Notes: a model not told the origin generated them from the sequence alone. 64,000 nt of DNA from UBA10649 sp963700255 (GCA_963700255.1 CAVOWW010000021.1:62001-126000); one strand, 5' to 3'. Shown: positions 35,652 to 44,670, counted from the stretch's first letter. Program-made: numbers and translations.

Positions 35652-36360
35652 GTGGCGGAGGAGGGCTCACTCGGGCGTGGCCGCTCGCTGGCGTCGCCAC
35701 AGTTCTCAGGCGACGACGGGACTGCGTCGCCTGCCGTGCGCCGGCTGCTGTCCTCCGGTGCGGACATGCTCGCCGTCGCCCGGACGCTCCGCGAGGAACG
35801 CCTGCTGGCAACCGTCGTGGCCGTCCTGGACGAGCTCGACGAGGCGGGCGGGGACAAGGACAGTCACATGGCAGTCGTGTCGATGGTCAGCGAGCGCGGG
35901 GAGAAGGGCCTCCTCGCCTTCACGGGGGTCGACAGCATGGCTGAATGGAACCCGCAGGCGCGTCCGGTGCCCTCGCTCGGCCGCGACCTGGCCCGATCGG
36001 CCCTCGACGATGGTGCGACGGCCGTGGTGATCGATGTCGCGGGCCCGCAGTCGACGGTCATCGCGGGCGCGGCCCTGCAGGCCTTGGCGGACCTGCTCGA
36101 CCTCACCCGGGTGACGGCCCTCGTCACTGCGGCTCTCGCGCCGCTGACCTCGGACGGATGGGTGGAGGTCGAGGTGTTCGACGCCCGTCCGATGGATGCG
36201 GGGATCGACGTGATCGTCCAGGTGACGGCTCCGTCGGGGGGCCATCCGGACGGGCGGCTCGCTGGCCGATCTGGCCCGGCAGGCAGCTGAGGTGATCTCG
36301 GCTCGCGCCGACATCCACCGCCTCGTGCCTGGTGGGCTGGGCGTGACAGCAGCGCCGTAG
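35652..36360 (+). CDS. SseB family protein (one apparent frameshift)
   Basis: The protein has an SseB N-terminal type domain: LRRLLSSGADMLAVARTLREERLLATVVAVLDE is followed by SMVSERGEKGLLAFTGVDSMAEWNPQARPVP and VIDVAGPQSTVIAGAALQALADLL. The function of this family in actinobacteria is not established. The frame changes near 36254-36257 by one extra base. The corrected end reads GGSLADLARQAAEV then ISARADIHRLVPGGLGVTAAP and stops at TAG 36358-36360; uncorrected it stops at 36290. Genes like this lie just upstream of infC in relatives. Corrected length is 235 residues. GTG start, chosen by the TACGCT box 6 bases before it. Confidence 0.75.
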
Positions 36361-36377
36361 CGCAGTTCGATGGGACC

Positions 36378-37052
36378 GTGGACGACACGCGCCTGACGGC
36401 GACTCGGTACCTGGACCTCCTCCGCGAGGAGGGGGAGCGGCTCCTGGCGGCTGCCGAAGGGGTGATGGACCGTCCGGTGCCCGCCTGCGAGGGCTGGCTC
36501 GTACGCGACGTCGTCGAGCATGTGGGCATGGTCTACGGCCACAAGGTCGCGGCGCTGGAGCTCGGCCACCGGCCCGAGCCGGGAGACTGGCGGGGCCCGG
36601 ACCCTGGCTCCGACGACATCCAGTGGTGCCACGGGCTGCTGCATCGGCTGGCAGCCGACCTTGCGCTGGCATCCCCTGAGGATCCGGCCTGGACGTGGTG
36701 GGAGCCGGACCAGACCGCCGGGTTCTGGCAGCGCCGCATGGCGCAGGAGACGGCGGTGCACCGGGCCGATGTGGAGAGCGCCTCGGGCCCGATCACCCCG
36801 ATCGATGCCGACCTGGCCGTGGACGGGGTCGATGAGGTCCTGCACGTGATGCTGGCCGACGCCGGCATCGAGGACGTGCTCGGACCCGTCGTCGAGGCAG
36901 GCGTGGTTCGTGTCGGCATCGCGGGCACGTCGGTCACGGGTGGCGCGTCCGACCTGCTGCTGTGGCTCTGGGGACGGACCCCCACGGGACCCGTCGAGGT
37001 CACGGGGGATGCGCGCGGGCTTCGTGAGCTGCTCCGCGGCGCCACGCAGTGA
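36378..37052 (+). CDS. Mycothiol-dependent maleylpyruvate isomerase-like protein
   Basis: This 224-residue protein has an N-terminal MDMPI-type metal-binding fold of the DinB/YfiT group: EEGERLLAAAEGVMDRPVPACEGWLVRDVVEHVGMVYGHK, with candidate metal ligands His50 area and the later HRADVESA. The C-terminal region VRVGIAGTSVTGGASDLLLWLWGR is typical of the MDMPI C-terminal domain. Relatives use mycothiol, which actinobacteria make. The substrate here is unknown. It starts 17 bases after the SseB gene and may share its transcript. Confidence 0.8.
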   Translation: MDDTRLTATRYLDLLREEGERLLAAAEGVMDRPVPACEGWLVRDVVEHVGMVYGHKVAALELGHRPEPGDWRGPDPGSDDIQWCHGLLHRLAADLALASPEDPAWTWWEPDQTAGFWQRRMAQETAVHRADVESASGPITPIDADLAVDGVDEVLHVMLADAGIEDVLGPVVEAGVVRVGIAGTSVTGGASDLLLWLWGRTPTGPVEVTGDARGLRELLRGATQ

Positions 37053-37061
37053 GGCGACCGG

Positions 37062-37409
37062 CTAGTAGACCGGCCCGGTGAGGTCCTCGCCCGGCCCCAT
37101 CCCGGGGGCGTCCGGGAGCGGGGAGGCCTCACGGAAGGCGCGCTGCAGGGCGGTGAGGCCGTCGCGCAGGGGGGCGGCGTGCATGCTGCCGATCTGAGGA
37201 GCGGCGGCCGTGACCAGCCCGGCGAGCGAGGAGATGAGGATCCGCGCCTCCGCGAGATCGGCCGGGCGGTCGTCGTCCCCGAGGCCGCACGCGACAGCGG
37301 ACGCAGACATCAGGTGCATGGCCACGGTCAGGACGACCTCGACGGCCGGGACGTCGGCGATGTCCATGGCGAGCATGGCGTCGGGAGCGGATTCGGGCGT
37401 CAGGCTCAT
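37062..37409 (-). CDS. DUF1844 protein
   Basis: This 115-residue protein has an acidic N-terminus, then VPAVEVVLTVAMHLMSASAVACGLG and DLAEARILISSLAGLVTAAAPQIG, the two-helix core of DUF1844. Genes of this family are found beside infC in many actinobacteria, often divergent from it as here. The function is unknown. It converges on the isomerase-like gene with 9 bases between. The ATG at 37409 has aaggg upstream. Its promoter must overlap that of infC, because only 12 bases lie between the start codon and the infC leader. Confidence 0.85.
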   Translation of the reverse strand: MSLTPESAPDAMLAMDIADVPAVEVVLTVAMHLMSASAVACGLGDDDRPADLAEARILISSLAGLVTAAAPQIGSMHAAPLRDGLTALQRAFREASPLPDAPGMGPGEDLTGPVY

Positions 37410-37415
37410 GGCTGG

Positions 37416-37421
37416 TACCCT
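37416..37421 (+). promoter_or_regulatory. -10 box TACCCT of the infC operon
   Basis: TACCCT should start a transcript near 37428 and so give infC a leader of about 205 nt. Confidence 0.45.
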
Positions 37422-37427
37422 TGCACC

Positions 37428-37633
37428 CGATCGACCCGGTCTCACGGCCGGGTCGCGCAAGCGGAGTCCTCGACTCCCACCTGCGGACCGCCTGCACCAC
37501 CAGGTCCTGCGGGTCACGGCGTGCCAGCCGCCTGTCGGCCGGAGCATGCCTTGACGAGGCCTTCGTGCGCGCTGCGCCGAGGGCCTCCTGCCTTCTCGGG
37601 GTGGATCTCCCGCACCGTCAGCGAGGAGGCGCC
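37428..37633 (+). promoter_or_regulatory. Structured leader of infC-rpmI-rplT
   Basis: About 205 nt precede infC with no gene. The start carries the hairpin GACCCGGTCTCACGGCCGGGTC and the short hairpin GGAGTCCTCGACTCC. Further Gly/Cys-rich pairings (GCAGG, CCTGC) follow before the ribosome binding site gaggagg. In several bacteria this operon is repressed by its own L20 protein through leader RNA. A similar role is plausible but I do not recognise a named L20 leader. Confidence 0.4.
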
Positions 37634-38227
37634 ATCAGCGTCGAACCCCGGATCAATGATCGGATCCGCGTGCCCGAGGTCCGCCTTGTCGGACCCAACG
37701 GCGAGCAGGTCGGGATCGTCCGCATCGAGGACGCCCTGCGCCTGGCCGTGGAGGCCGACCTCGACCTGGTCGAGGTGGCCCCGATGGCCAAGCCGCCCGT
37801 CTGCAAGCTCATGGACTTCGGGAAGTTCAAGTACGAGGCCGCGCTCAAGGAGCGCGAGTCCCGTCGGAACCAGACGCACACGGTCATCAAGGAGATGAAG
37901 CTGCGCCCGAAGATCGACCAGCACGACTACGAGACCAAGAAGGGTCACGTCGAGCGGTTCCTGAAGGCCGGCGACAAGGTCAAGATCACCATCATGTTCC
38001 GCGGACGCGAGCAGAGCCGGCCCGAGCTGGGCCTGCGCCTGCTGGCCAAGCTGGCCGAGGACATCACCGAGCTCGGCTTCGTCGAGGCGACGCCCAAGCA
38101 GGACGGCCGCAACATGATCATGGTCGTGGCCCCGCACCGCAAGAAGTCGGACGTGATCAAGGCCAACACGGCCGCTGCGGCGGATCCGGTCGCGGAGACC
38201 GCGACCCCCGAGGCAGAGACCGCCTGA
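37634..38227 (+). CDS. infC: Translation initiation factor IF-3
   Basis: IF-3 binds the 30S subunit and checks the initiator tRNA and start codon. The 197-residue protein begins ISVEPRINDRIRVPEVRLVG and has VGIVRIEDALRLAVEADLDLVEVAP, PPVCKLMDFGKFKYE, then the C-domain TIMFRGREQSRPELGLRLL. I place the start at ATC 37634, which has a strong site (gaggagg) 5 bases upstream. ATC or ATT starts are the rule for infC and let IF-3 limit its own synthesis. Any in-frame upstream ATG would add an unrelated tail. The Ala/Glu-rich C-terminal tail is common in actinobacteria. Confidence 0.93.
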   Translation: MSVEPRINDRIRVPEVRLVGPNGEQVGIVRIEDALRLAVEADLDLVEVAPMAKPPVCKLMDFGKFKYEAALKERESRRNQTHTVIKEMKLRPKIDQHDYETKKGHVERFLKAGDKVKITIMFRGREQSRPELGLRLLAKLAEDITELGFVEATPKQDGRNMIMVVAPHRKKSDVIKANTAAAADPVAETATPEAETA

Positions 38228-38296
38228 GCCGATCCCGGCCCAGACCACAGACCACCCGGCCCGCGAGGGTCGGAACGGAAGAACGAGGACGAACGC

Positions 38297-38491
38297 ATGC
38301 CGAAGCAGAAGACGCACAGTGGCGCGAAGAAGCGCTTCAAGGTGACCGGCTCGGGCAAGATCCTGCACGAGCGCACCAACCGCCGCCACCTCCTCGAGGT
38401 CAAGTCGAGCCGACGCACCCGTCGCCTCGAAGGCACCAAGGAGCTCGCGCCGGCGGACACCAAGAAGGTCAAGAAGCTGCTCGGCCGCTGA
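38297..38491 (+). CDS. rpmI: 50S ribosomal protein L35
   Basis: The 64-residue basic protein begins MPKQKTHSGAKKRFKVTGSGK and has the typical HERTNRRHLLEVKSSRRTRRL segment. It lies between infC and rplT as in nearly all bacteria. The site aagaacgagga lies just before the ATG. Confidence 0.97.
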   Translation: MPKQKTHSGAKKRFKVTGSGKILHERTNRRHLLEVKSSRRTRRLEGTKELAPADTKKVKKLLGR

Positions 38492-38572
38492 CCCATCGGC
38501 GCAGCACGCGCCATCCGGGTCATTGACCCTCTTCCCTTCCCGCCCTAACGCACAGACACACAGGAGAACGCC

Positions 38573-38941
38573 ATGGCACGCGTCAAGCGCGCAGTCAATG
38601 CACAGAAGAAGCGCCGCGACATGCTCGAGCGGGCATCCGGCTACCGCGGCCAGCGGTCCCGGCTGTACCGCAAGGCCAAGGAGCAGGTCACCCATTCGAT
38701 GGTGTACGCCTACGCCGATCGTCGCACCCGCAAGGGCGACTTCCGCCGGCTGTGGATCCAGCGCATCAACGCGGGCTGCCGCGCGAACGGCATGACCTAC
38801 AACCGCTTCATCCAGGGCCTCAAGGTCGCGGGCGTCGAGGTCGACCGCCGCATGCTCGCCGAGCTCGCCGTCAACGACGCACCGGCGTTCGCCGCGCTCG
38901 TCGAGGTGTCGCGCTCGTCGCTGCCGGCCACGGCTGCCTGA
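38573..38941 (+). CDS. rplT: 50S ribosomal protein L20
   Basis: L20 binds 23S rRNA early in assembly. The 122-residue protein has MARVKRAVNAQKKRRDMLERA, GYRGQRSRLYRKAKEQV and LWIQRINAGCRANGMTYNRFI. A clear site (aggagaac) precedes the ATG. It may also repress the operon through the infC leader. Confidence 0.97.
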   Translation: MARVKRAVNAQKKRRDMLERASGYRGQRSRLYRKAKEQVTHSMVYAYADRRTRKGDFRRLWIQRINAGCRANGMTYNRFIQGLKVAGVEVDRRMLAELAVNDAPAFAALVEVSRSSLPATAA

Positions 38942-38955
38942 GACACCACTCGTCC

Positions 38956-39801
38956 GTGACCGTGTCCCGCGAGGTGACGTCGGTCAGGTCCGACCGCGTC
39001 ACCGCGGTGCGTGCGCTGCACGCCCGTCAGGGACGCCGCAAGACCGGACGGTTCGTGGTCGAGGGACCGCAGGCCGTCCGCAGTGCCATCGCCGCCGGCG
39101 TCGTCATCCGTGACCTGTTCATGGACGACGACGCCGGCGCTGCATTCCCCGACATCACCCTGAGCGCGCAAGAGCGAGGGCTGGACGTCTGCCGCGCCAC
39201 CCCTGAGGTCCTGGCCGCGATGGCGGAGACCAGTCAGCCGCAGGGCGTGCTCGCCGTCTGCGACCAGCTGCCCGTGGGCGACCTCGACGCCGTCATGGCG
39301 GCGCCGGGACCCGTGGTGGTGCTCGACGCCGTGACGGACCCCGGCAACGTCGGCACCGTCATCCGCACGGCCGACGCCGTCGGTGCGGCCGGGGTGCTGC
39401 TGCTGACGGGATCGGCTGACGTCCACAACGGCAAGGTCGTGCGCTCGACCGCCGGATCCCTGTTCCACCTGCCCGTGCTCAGCGGGCTGGAGATCGCAGC
39501 CGTGGCCCAGTCCGCGGCGCGGCACGGGCGGTCCGTCGCCGCGGCCACGGGTGATGCCCCGATCGACCTCTTCGATGCCGTCGCTGATCGCACGGTCGAC
39601 CCCCGCACCTGCTGGATCGTGGGATCCGAGGCGCATGGGGTCAGTGAGGCGGCCCGCATGGCCGCGGACCTGGCCGTCCGGATCCCCATGGCGGGCCGGG
39701 CCGAGTCGCTGAACGCCGCCGTCGCCGCCGCCGTGGTGCTCTATGTCACAGCGCATGCGGCCCACGGGAGCGGCGATTCGGGCCGCGGCCCCTCGAGATG
39801 A
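38956..39801 (+). CDS. SpoU/TrmH family RNA 2'-O-methyltransferase
   Basis: The 281-residue protein has an N-terminal substrate domain (ALHARQGRRKTGRFVVEGPQAV) and a knotted SPOUT methyltransferase domain with three family motifs: DAVTDPGNVGTVIRTADAVGAAGVLLL, WIVGSEAHGVSEAAR and RIPMAGRAESLNAAVAAAVVLY. It methylates ribose in tRNA or 23S rRNA; the exact nucleotide cannot be read from sequence. Start is GTG 38956, 14 bases after rplT. A second GTG at 38962 is possible. Its place between rplT and pheS is normal for actinobacteria. Confidence 0.9.
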   Translation: MTVSREVTSVRSDRVTAVRALHARQGRRKTGRFVVEGPQAVRSAIAAGVVIRDLFMDDDAGAAFPDITLSAQERGLDVCRATPEVLAAMAETSQPQGVLAVCDQLPVGDLDAVMAAPGPVVVLDAVTDPGNVGTVIRTADAVGAAGVLLLTGSADVHNGKVVRSTAGSLFHLPVLSGLEIAAVAQSAARHGRSVAAATGDAPIDLFDAVADRTVDPRTCWIVGSEAHGVSEAARMAADLAVRIPMAGRAESLNAAVAAAVVLYVTAHAAHGSGDSGRGPSR

Positions 39802-39814
39802 GAGACTGAGGCCC

Positions 39815-40636
39815 ATGTCTGATGCGTCCCCCTACGTCACCCTCCCGATCTTCGAGGAGACGGGCTACGTCATCCTCGACGCCTACGACCAGGCGCAGGA
39901 CCCGCGCGAGTGGGAGGACCTGACCTTCGTCGACTGGAAGTCGTCCGGTGACACCCGTTTCGCCCCGCTGGCGAGCGCGTACGGCGACATGGAGTGCAAC
40001 GGCTTCTGGAACCACACGCCGCCGAAGACCGACAAGGACGGGGTCTGGGTGCCGGCCAACGTCGAGGTCGCGCCGCGGCTGGTGGCACGGGCGCAGGAGG
40101 CCGGGTCGAACATCGGCCGCTGCCGTGTCATCGAGCTCATGCCGAACACCTACGGCGACACGCTCTACAACCTGCATCGTGACGACAACAACCGGCTCAA
40201 CCCTGAGGGCACCGGGTGGATCGTCCGGTCCTTCTTCAACCTCACCGACAACCCGGACGCCGTCATGGTGCTGCGCGAGGACCGCGATGACCCCTCGACG
40301 GAGACGCGGATCCCGCTGCCGGCGGGAGCCCAGGCGATCATCGACACCCAGCGGCTGTGGCACGCGGTGTGGCACCCGGGCCCGGATCCCCGCTACTGCC
40401 TCATCACCTCGTGGGAGAGCGGCCCCGAGCTCGATGCCTACATCACGGCCAAGAACGGCCGCCCGCGCTTCGACACCGTGCCGCTCGACCCGGCGGTCGC
40501 GGCCGAGGGCGAGGCCCTCGCGCAGCGGCGGCGCGACGAGCGGGCCGCCGCCATCGCGGCTCGCGGCGCGGATCCGGCGTTCGGCGATGGCAGCCTCTCG
40601 GCTGGGCCGGCCATGGAGGTCTACTCGGAGGCCTGA
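39815..40636 (+). CDS. Putative Fe(II)/2-oxoglutarate oxygenase-like protein
   Basis: I do not recognise this 273-residue protein at family level. It reads as a jelly-roll oxygenase: RVIELMPNTYGDTLYNLHRDDNNRL gives HxD at His121 and Asp123, and IIDTQRLWHAVWHPGPDPRYCLITSWES gives the distal His183 or His187. This is the metal-binding triad layout of 2-oxoglutarate oxygenases of the aspartyl-hydroxylase kind. The tail is Ala/Arg-rich. The ATG at 39815 is 13 bases after the methyltransferase stop. cysD follows after about 105 bases. Function and substrate are unknown. Confidence 0.5.
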   Translation: MSDASPYVTLPIFEETGYVILDAYDQAQDPREWEDLTFVDWKSSGDTRFAPLASAYGDMECNGFWNHTPPKTDKDGVWVPANVEVAPRLVARAQEAGSNIGRCRVIELMPNTYGDTLYNLHRDDNNRLNPEGTGWIVRSFFNLTDNPDAVMVLREDRDDPSTETRIPLPAGAQAIIDTQRLWHAVWHPGPDPRYCLITSWESGPELDAYITAKNGRPRFDTVPLDPAVAAEGEALAQRRRDERAAAIAARGADPAFGDGSLSAGPAMEVYSEA

Positions 40637-40741
40637 GCCCCCGCCTGACGCTCGATCCACCCGGCCCCATGGCCGACCAGGCCCGGAGCGGCCGACAACG
40701 ACCGGAGGACGGACTCCTCCCGACGAAAGGAACGAGGAATC

Positions 40742-41674
40742 GTGACCACCGCCACGCCGGTTGCGTCGGTCTCCTACGACGCCGTCCTCGACGAGCTCGA
40801 GGCCGAGGCGATCCACATCTACCGCGAGACGGCGGCGGCCTTCAAGAACCCCGTTCTGCTCTACAGCATCGGCAAGGACTCCTCGGTCCTGCTGCACCTG
40901 GCGATCAAGGCCTTCGCGCCCGCCCCCATCCCGTTCCCGGTCATGCACATCGACACCGGCTGGAAGTTCCGGGAGATGATCGAGTTCCGCGACCGCCGAG
41001 CCGCAGAGCTCGGACTCGACCTGCGCATCGCGCAGAACCTCGAGGCGATCGCGGAGGGCGTCACCCCCTTCACCCACGGGACGCATGAGTACACGCGCCT
41101 GATGAAGACGGTCGCCCTTCGCGAAGGCATCGACCGCTACGGCTTCGACGCCGCGATCGGCGGCGCCCGCCGCGACGAGGAGCGCAGCCGCGCGAAGGAG
41201 CGCATCTTCAGCCTGCGCGAGCCCGGGCACCAGTGGGATCCGCGCAAGCAGCGGCCGGAGTTCTGGCGCACGGCCAACACCCAGCTCGCGCCCGGCCAGT
41301 CGATGCGGGTGTTCCCGCTGTCCAACTGGACCGAGCTCGACGTCTGGAAGTACATCCAGCGCGAGAGCATCCCGATCCCGGACCTCTACTTCGCCAAGCC
41401 GCGTCCGGTGGTGGAGCGCGACGGCGTCCTGATCATGGTCGATGACGACCGGCTCCCGCTGCGAGAGGGCGAGACCCCCGAGATGCGCGTGGTGCGCTTC
41501 CGCACGCTCGGCTGCTACCCGCTCTCCGGCGCGGTGGAGTCCACCGCCGACACGATGGAGCAGCTGGTTGCCGAGATGGCCGGGGCCAAGTACTCCGAGC
41601 GCTCAGGCCGGCTCATCGACGGCGAGGGCGGCTCGGAGTCCATGGAGGGCAAGAAGAAGGAGGGCTACTTCTAG
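40742..41674 (+). CDS. cysD: Sulfate adenylyltransferase subunit 2
   Basis: CysD with CysN makes adenosine phosphosulfate from sulfate and ATP. The 310-residue protein has the PP-loop LLYSIGKDSSVLLHLAIKAF with Ser42-Ile-Gly-Lys-Asp-Ser, MHIDTGWKFREMIEFRD, AIGGARRDEERSRAKERIFS, and FRTLGCYPLSGAVES near the end, all standard for CysD. The start is GTG, with gaaaggaacgagga upstream. A short hairpin (GGAGGA/TCCTCC around 40706) lies in the leader. The last base is shared with cysNC (overlap of 1 base). Confidence 0.95.
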   Translation: MTTATPVASVSYDAVLDELEAEAIHIYRETAAAFKNPVLLYSIGKDSSVLLHLAIKAFAPAPIPFPVMHIDTGWKFREMIEFRDRRAAELGLDLRIAQNLEAIAEGVTPFTHGTHEYTRLMKTVALREGIDRYGFDAAIGGARRDEERSRAKERIFSLREPGHQWDPRKQRPEFWRTANTQLAPGQSMRVFPLSNWTELDVWKYIQRESIPIPDLYFAKPRPVVERDGVLIMVDDDRLPLREGETPEMRVVRFRTLGCYPLSGAVESTADTMEQLVAEMAGAKYSERSGRLIDGEGGSESMEGKKKEGYF

Positions 41675-43557
41675 TGGCCAGCACGATTTCCACCCTGAAC
41701 CTGACGCCCGTCCTGCACCTGGTGACCTGTGGGTCCGTCGACGACGGCAAGTCCACGCTCATCGGTCGCCTGCTGGCCGAGACCGACTCGGTCCCGATCG
41801 ACACGCTGGAGTACGCCAAGCGCACTCGCCGCGGCGGGTCCACCATCGCCGTAGGGGAGATCGACTTCTCCCTCCTGACGGACGGGCTCGAGGCCGAGCG
41901 CGAGCAGGGCATCACCATCGACGTGGCCTACCGGCACATGAACCTCCCGAACGGCCGCCGTGTCCTCGTGGCGGACTCGCCCGGGCATGAGCAGTACACG
42001 CGCAACATGGCGGTGGCGGCCTCCAACGGCGACGTGGCCGTCCTCATGGTCGACGCCGCGCGCGGCGTCCGTGCCCAGACGCATCGCCACCTCACCATCT
42101 GCGCCCTGATGGGCGTCAAGACCGTCATCGTCGCCGTCAACAAGATGGATCTCGTCGGCTACGAGCACGCCACCTTCGAGGAGATCGTCGGCATCGTGCG
42201 AACGACGGCCGCACGCCTCGACGTGCCGGAGGTCATTGCGATCCCGGTGAGCGCCTTCGTGGGCGACAACATCACGACTCCGAGCACCGAGATGCCGTGG
42301 TACCAGGGGCCGACCCTGCTGCGTGCTCTCGAGACGTGGGAGCCGGTCGAGGTGGTGGGCGAGCAGCCGTTCCGCTTCCCCGTGCAGTTCATCGTGCGTG
42401 CCGAGGGCAACTTCCGCGGCTACGCCGGCACCGTGGTGTCCGGGCGCGTGTCCCGGGGCGACGCGGTCGTCATCGCGGACTCCGGACGGTCCGCCGTCAT
42501 CGACCGCATCGTCACGTACGACCTCCACGTGGAGGGCCATATCGCCGATCTCGAGTCAGCCGAGACGGGGCAGGCGGTCACGATCACGCTCGACCACGAG
42601 GTGGACGTCACGCGCGGCGACGTCATCGCGGGCGGCGCGGGCGAGCCGCTGCAGCCTGCCGACCGGTTCGCCGTCGACATGGTCTGGCTGGGCGAGGAGC
42701 CCCTGGCCCATGGCCGGTCGTACCTGCTCGTCTCCGGATCGCGTTCCGTGCCGGCCACGGTCACGAACGTGCGTCATCGCCTCGATGTCGTCGAGGGTCA
42801 CGAGCACGCGGCGCGCATCCTCGAGATGAACGACATCGGCCGGGTCGAGGTCGCGACCGACAAGCCCGTGCCGATGGACGCCTACACCACCGTCCGCGAC
42901 ACGGGCGGCTTCCTCCTCGTCGACCGGGTCACCGCCGACACCGTGGCGGCGGGCATGGTTCGCCACGCGATGCGGCGCTCCACCAACGTGGTCCGGCACG
43001 ACTACGCGGTCGACGTCGAGGCTCGTCGCCTGCTCATGGGCCACGACGCGAAGGTGGTGTGGCTCACCGGCCTGTCCGGGGCCGGCAAGTCCACGATCGC
43101 CGACGCTGCCGTGCGCAAGCTGCACGCGCTGGGAGTGCACACCTACGTCCTCGACGGCGACAACGTGCGCCACGGCCTCAACAAGGACCTCGGCTTCACC
43201 CCCGAGGACCGCGCCGAGAACGTCCGCCGTGTCGCCGAGGTGAGCAAGCTCATGTGCGAGGCGGGCATCGTCGTGTTCGTCGCCCTCGTCTCCCCGTTCG
43301 CCGGCGACAGGCGCGCCGCCCGTGAGCTGTTCGAGCCCGGTCAGTTCCTCGAGGTCTACGTCGACACCCCGCTCGACGTGGTCACGGGCCGCGACACGAA
43401 GGGCCTGTACGCGAAGGCTGCTGCCGGAACGCTGCCCAACCTGACGGGCGTCGGGCAGGAGTACGAGGCCCCGGAGTCTCCCGAGCTGGTCCTGCGCGGC
43501 ACCGGCGACCTCGACTCCTCGGTCGACGCCCTCGTCCGCACGGTCCTGGGCGAATAG
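41674..43557 (+). CDS. cysNC: Fused sulfate adenylyltransferase subunit 1 / APS kinase
   Basis: The 627-residue protein joins the CysN GTPase (1 to about 440) and the CysC kinase (about 450-627). CysN has TCGSVDDGKSTLIGRLL near residue 18, DSPGHEQYTRNM and VNKMDL. CysC has WLTGLSGAGKSTIADA near residue 463, LDGDNVRHGLNKDLGFT and the EVYVDTPLDV segment. Together with CysD it makes PAPS. No sulfite reductase or PAPS reductase gene is in the window, so assimilation must be completed by genes elsewhere, or the product serves sulfation. Confidence 0.95.
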   Translation: MASTISTLNLTPVLHLVTCGSVDDGKSTLIGRLLAETDSVPIDTLEYAKRTRRGGSTIAVGEIDFSLLTDGLEAEREQGITIDVAYRHMNLPNGRRVLVADSPGHEQYTRNMAVAASNGDVAVLMVDAARGVRAQTHRHLTICALMGVKTVIVAVNKMDLVGYEHATFEEIVGIVRTTAARLDVPEVIAIPVSAFVGDNITTPSTEMPWYQGPTLLRALETWEPVEVVGEQPFRFPVQFIVRAEGNFRGYAGTVVSGRVSRGDAVVIADSGRSAVIDRIVTYDLHVEGHIADLESAETGQAVTITLDHEVDVTRGDVIAGGAGEPLQPADRFAVDMVWLGEEPLAHGRSYLLVSGSRSVPATVTNVRHRLDVVEGHEHAARILEMNDIGRVEVATDKPVPMDAYTTVRDTGGFLLVDRVTADTVAAGMVRHAMRRSTNVVRHDYAVDVEARRLLMGHDAKVVWLTGLSGAGKSTIADAAVRKLHALGVHTYVLDGDNVRHGLNKDLGFTPEDRAENVRRVAEVSKLMCEAGIVVFVALVSPFAGDRRAARELFEPGQFLEVYVDTPLDVVTGRDTKGLYAKAAAGTLPNLTGVGQEYEAPESPELVLRGTGDLDSSVDALVRTVLGE

Positions 43558-43559
43558 CG

Positions 43560-44670
43560 GTGTCCGGGCCCAACACGTCGTTCGATCCGAAGCGGGTCGC
43601 CAGCCTCGACGAGTCGGCGGTGGCGGCTGTCGTCGCCGATGCCCTCGTCGCGATCGCCGCTGCCGGCGACCTCGCCTCCCTGAAGGAGGTGCGCCTCGCC
43701 CACGCCGGCGACCGTTCGCCCCTGGCGCTGGCCAACCGCGAGATCGGTGCCCTTCCCCCGGCTGCCAAGGCCGAGGCGGGCAAGCGGGTCGGCGAGGCAC
43801 GAGGAACGATCAAGCAGGCACTCGAGGCGCGGCAGGCCGAGCTCGAGACCGAGCGTGATGAGCGAGTCCTGGTCGAGGAGACCGTCGACGTCACCCTCCC
43901 GACCGACCGTCAGCAGCTCGGGGCGCGGCATCCGCTGACCACGCTCATGGAGCGGGTCGCCGACGTCTTCATCTCGATGGGCTACGACATCGCCGAAGGC
44001 CCGGAGGCCGAGGCGGAGTGGGTCAACTTCGACGCCCTCAACGTGCCGCCGGACCATCCGGCGCGGACCATGCAGGACACCTTCTTCGTTGCCTCGCCGG
44101 ACAGCGGCGTCGTGCTGCGCACGCAGACCTCGCCGATCCAGATCCGCGCGATGCTCGACCGCGACCTCCCGATCTACGTGGTCGCGCCAGGTCGGGTGTT
44201 CCGGACCGACGAGCTCGACGCCACCCATACGCCGGTGTTCCACCAGATCGAGGGCCTCGCCGTCGACAAGGGCATCACGATGGGCGACCTGCGCGGCACC
44301 CTCGACCACTTCGCCGCCTCGATGTTCGGCGAGGGCATCCATACGCGGATGCGCCCGTCGTACTTCCCCTTCACCGAGCCGAGCGCCGAGGTCGACCTCG
44401 AGTGCTTCGTGTGCCGCGGCGAGTCGGTGGGCAACCCGGACCGTCCCTGCCGCACCTGCGGCAGCGAGGGCTGGATCGAGTGGGGTGGCTGCGGCATGGT
44501 CAATCCGCGCGTCCTGCAGGCGCGTGGGCATCGACCCGGCGGTCTACCGCGGGTTCGCCTTCGGCATGGGCGTCGAGCGCACCCTCATGTTCCGCAACGG
44601 TGTCAGCGACATGCGCGACATGGTCGAGGGCGATGTGCGCTTCTCGCTGGCGTTCGGAGTGGAGGCCTGA
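43560..44670 (+). CDS. pheS: Phenylalanine-tRNA ligase alpha subunit (one apparent frameshift)
   Basis: PheS carries the catalytic domain of Phe-tRNA synthetase. The corrected 369-residue protein has an N-terminal coiled coil (about 1-100), then class II motifs: LGARHPLTTLMERVADVFISMGY, FDALNVPPDHPAR, HTPVFHQIEGLAVDK, and FGEGIHTRMRPSYFPFTEPSAEVD. The frame changes near 44520, where VNPRVLQA must join VGIDPAVYRGFAFGMGVERTL; one extra C fits. Start is GTG 43560, 2 bases after cysNC, and the stop shares one base with pheT. Confidence 0.92.
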
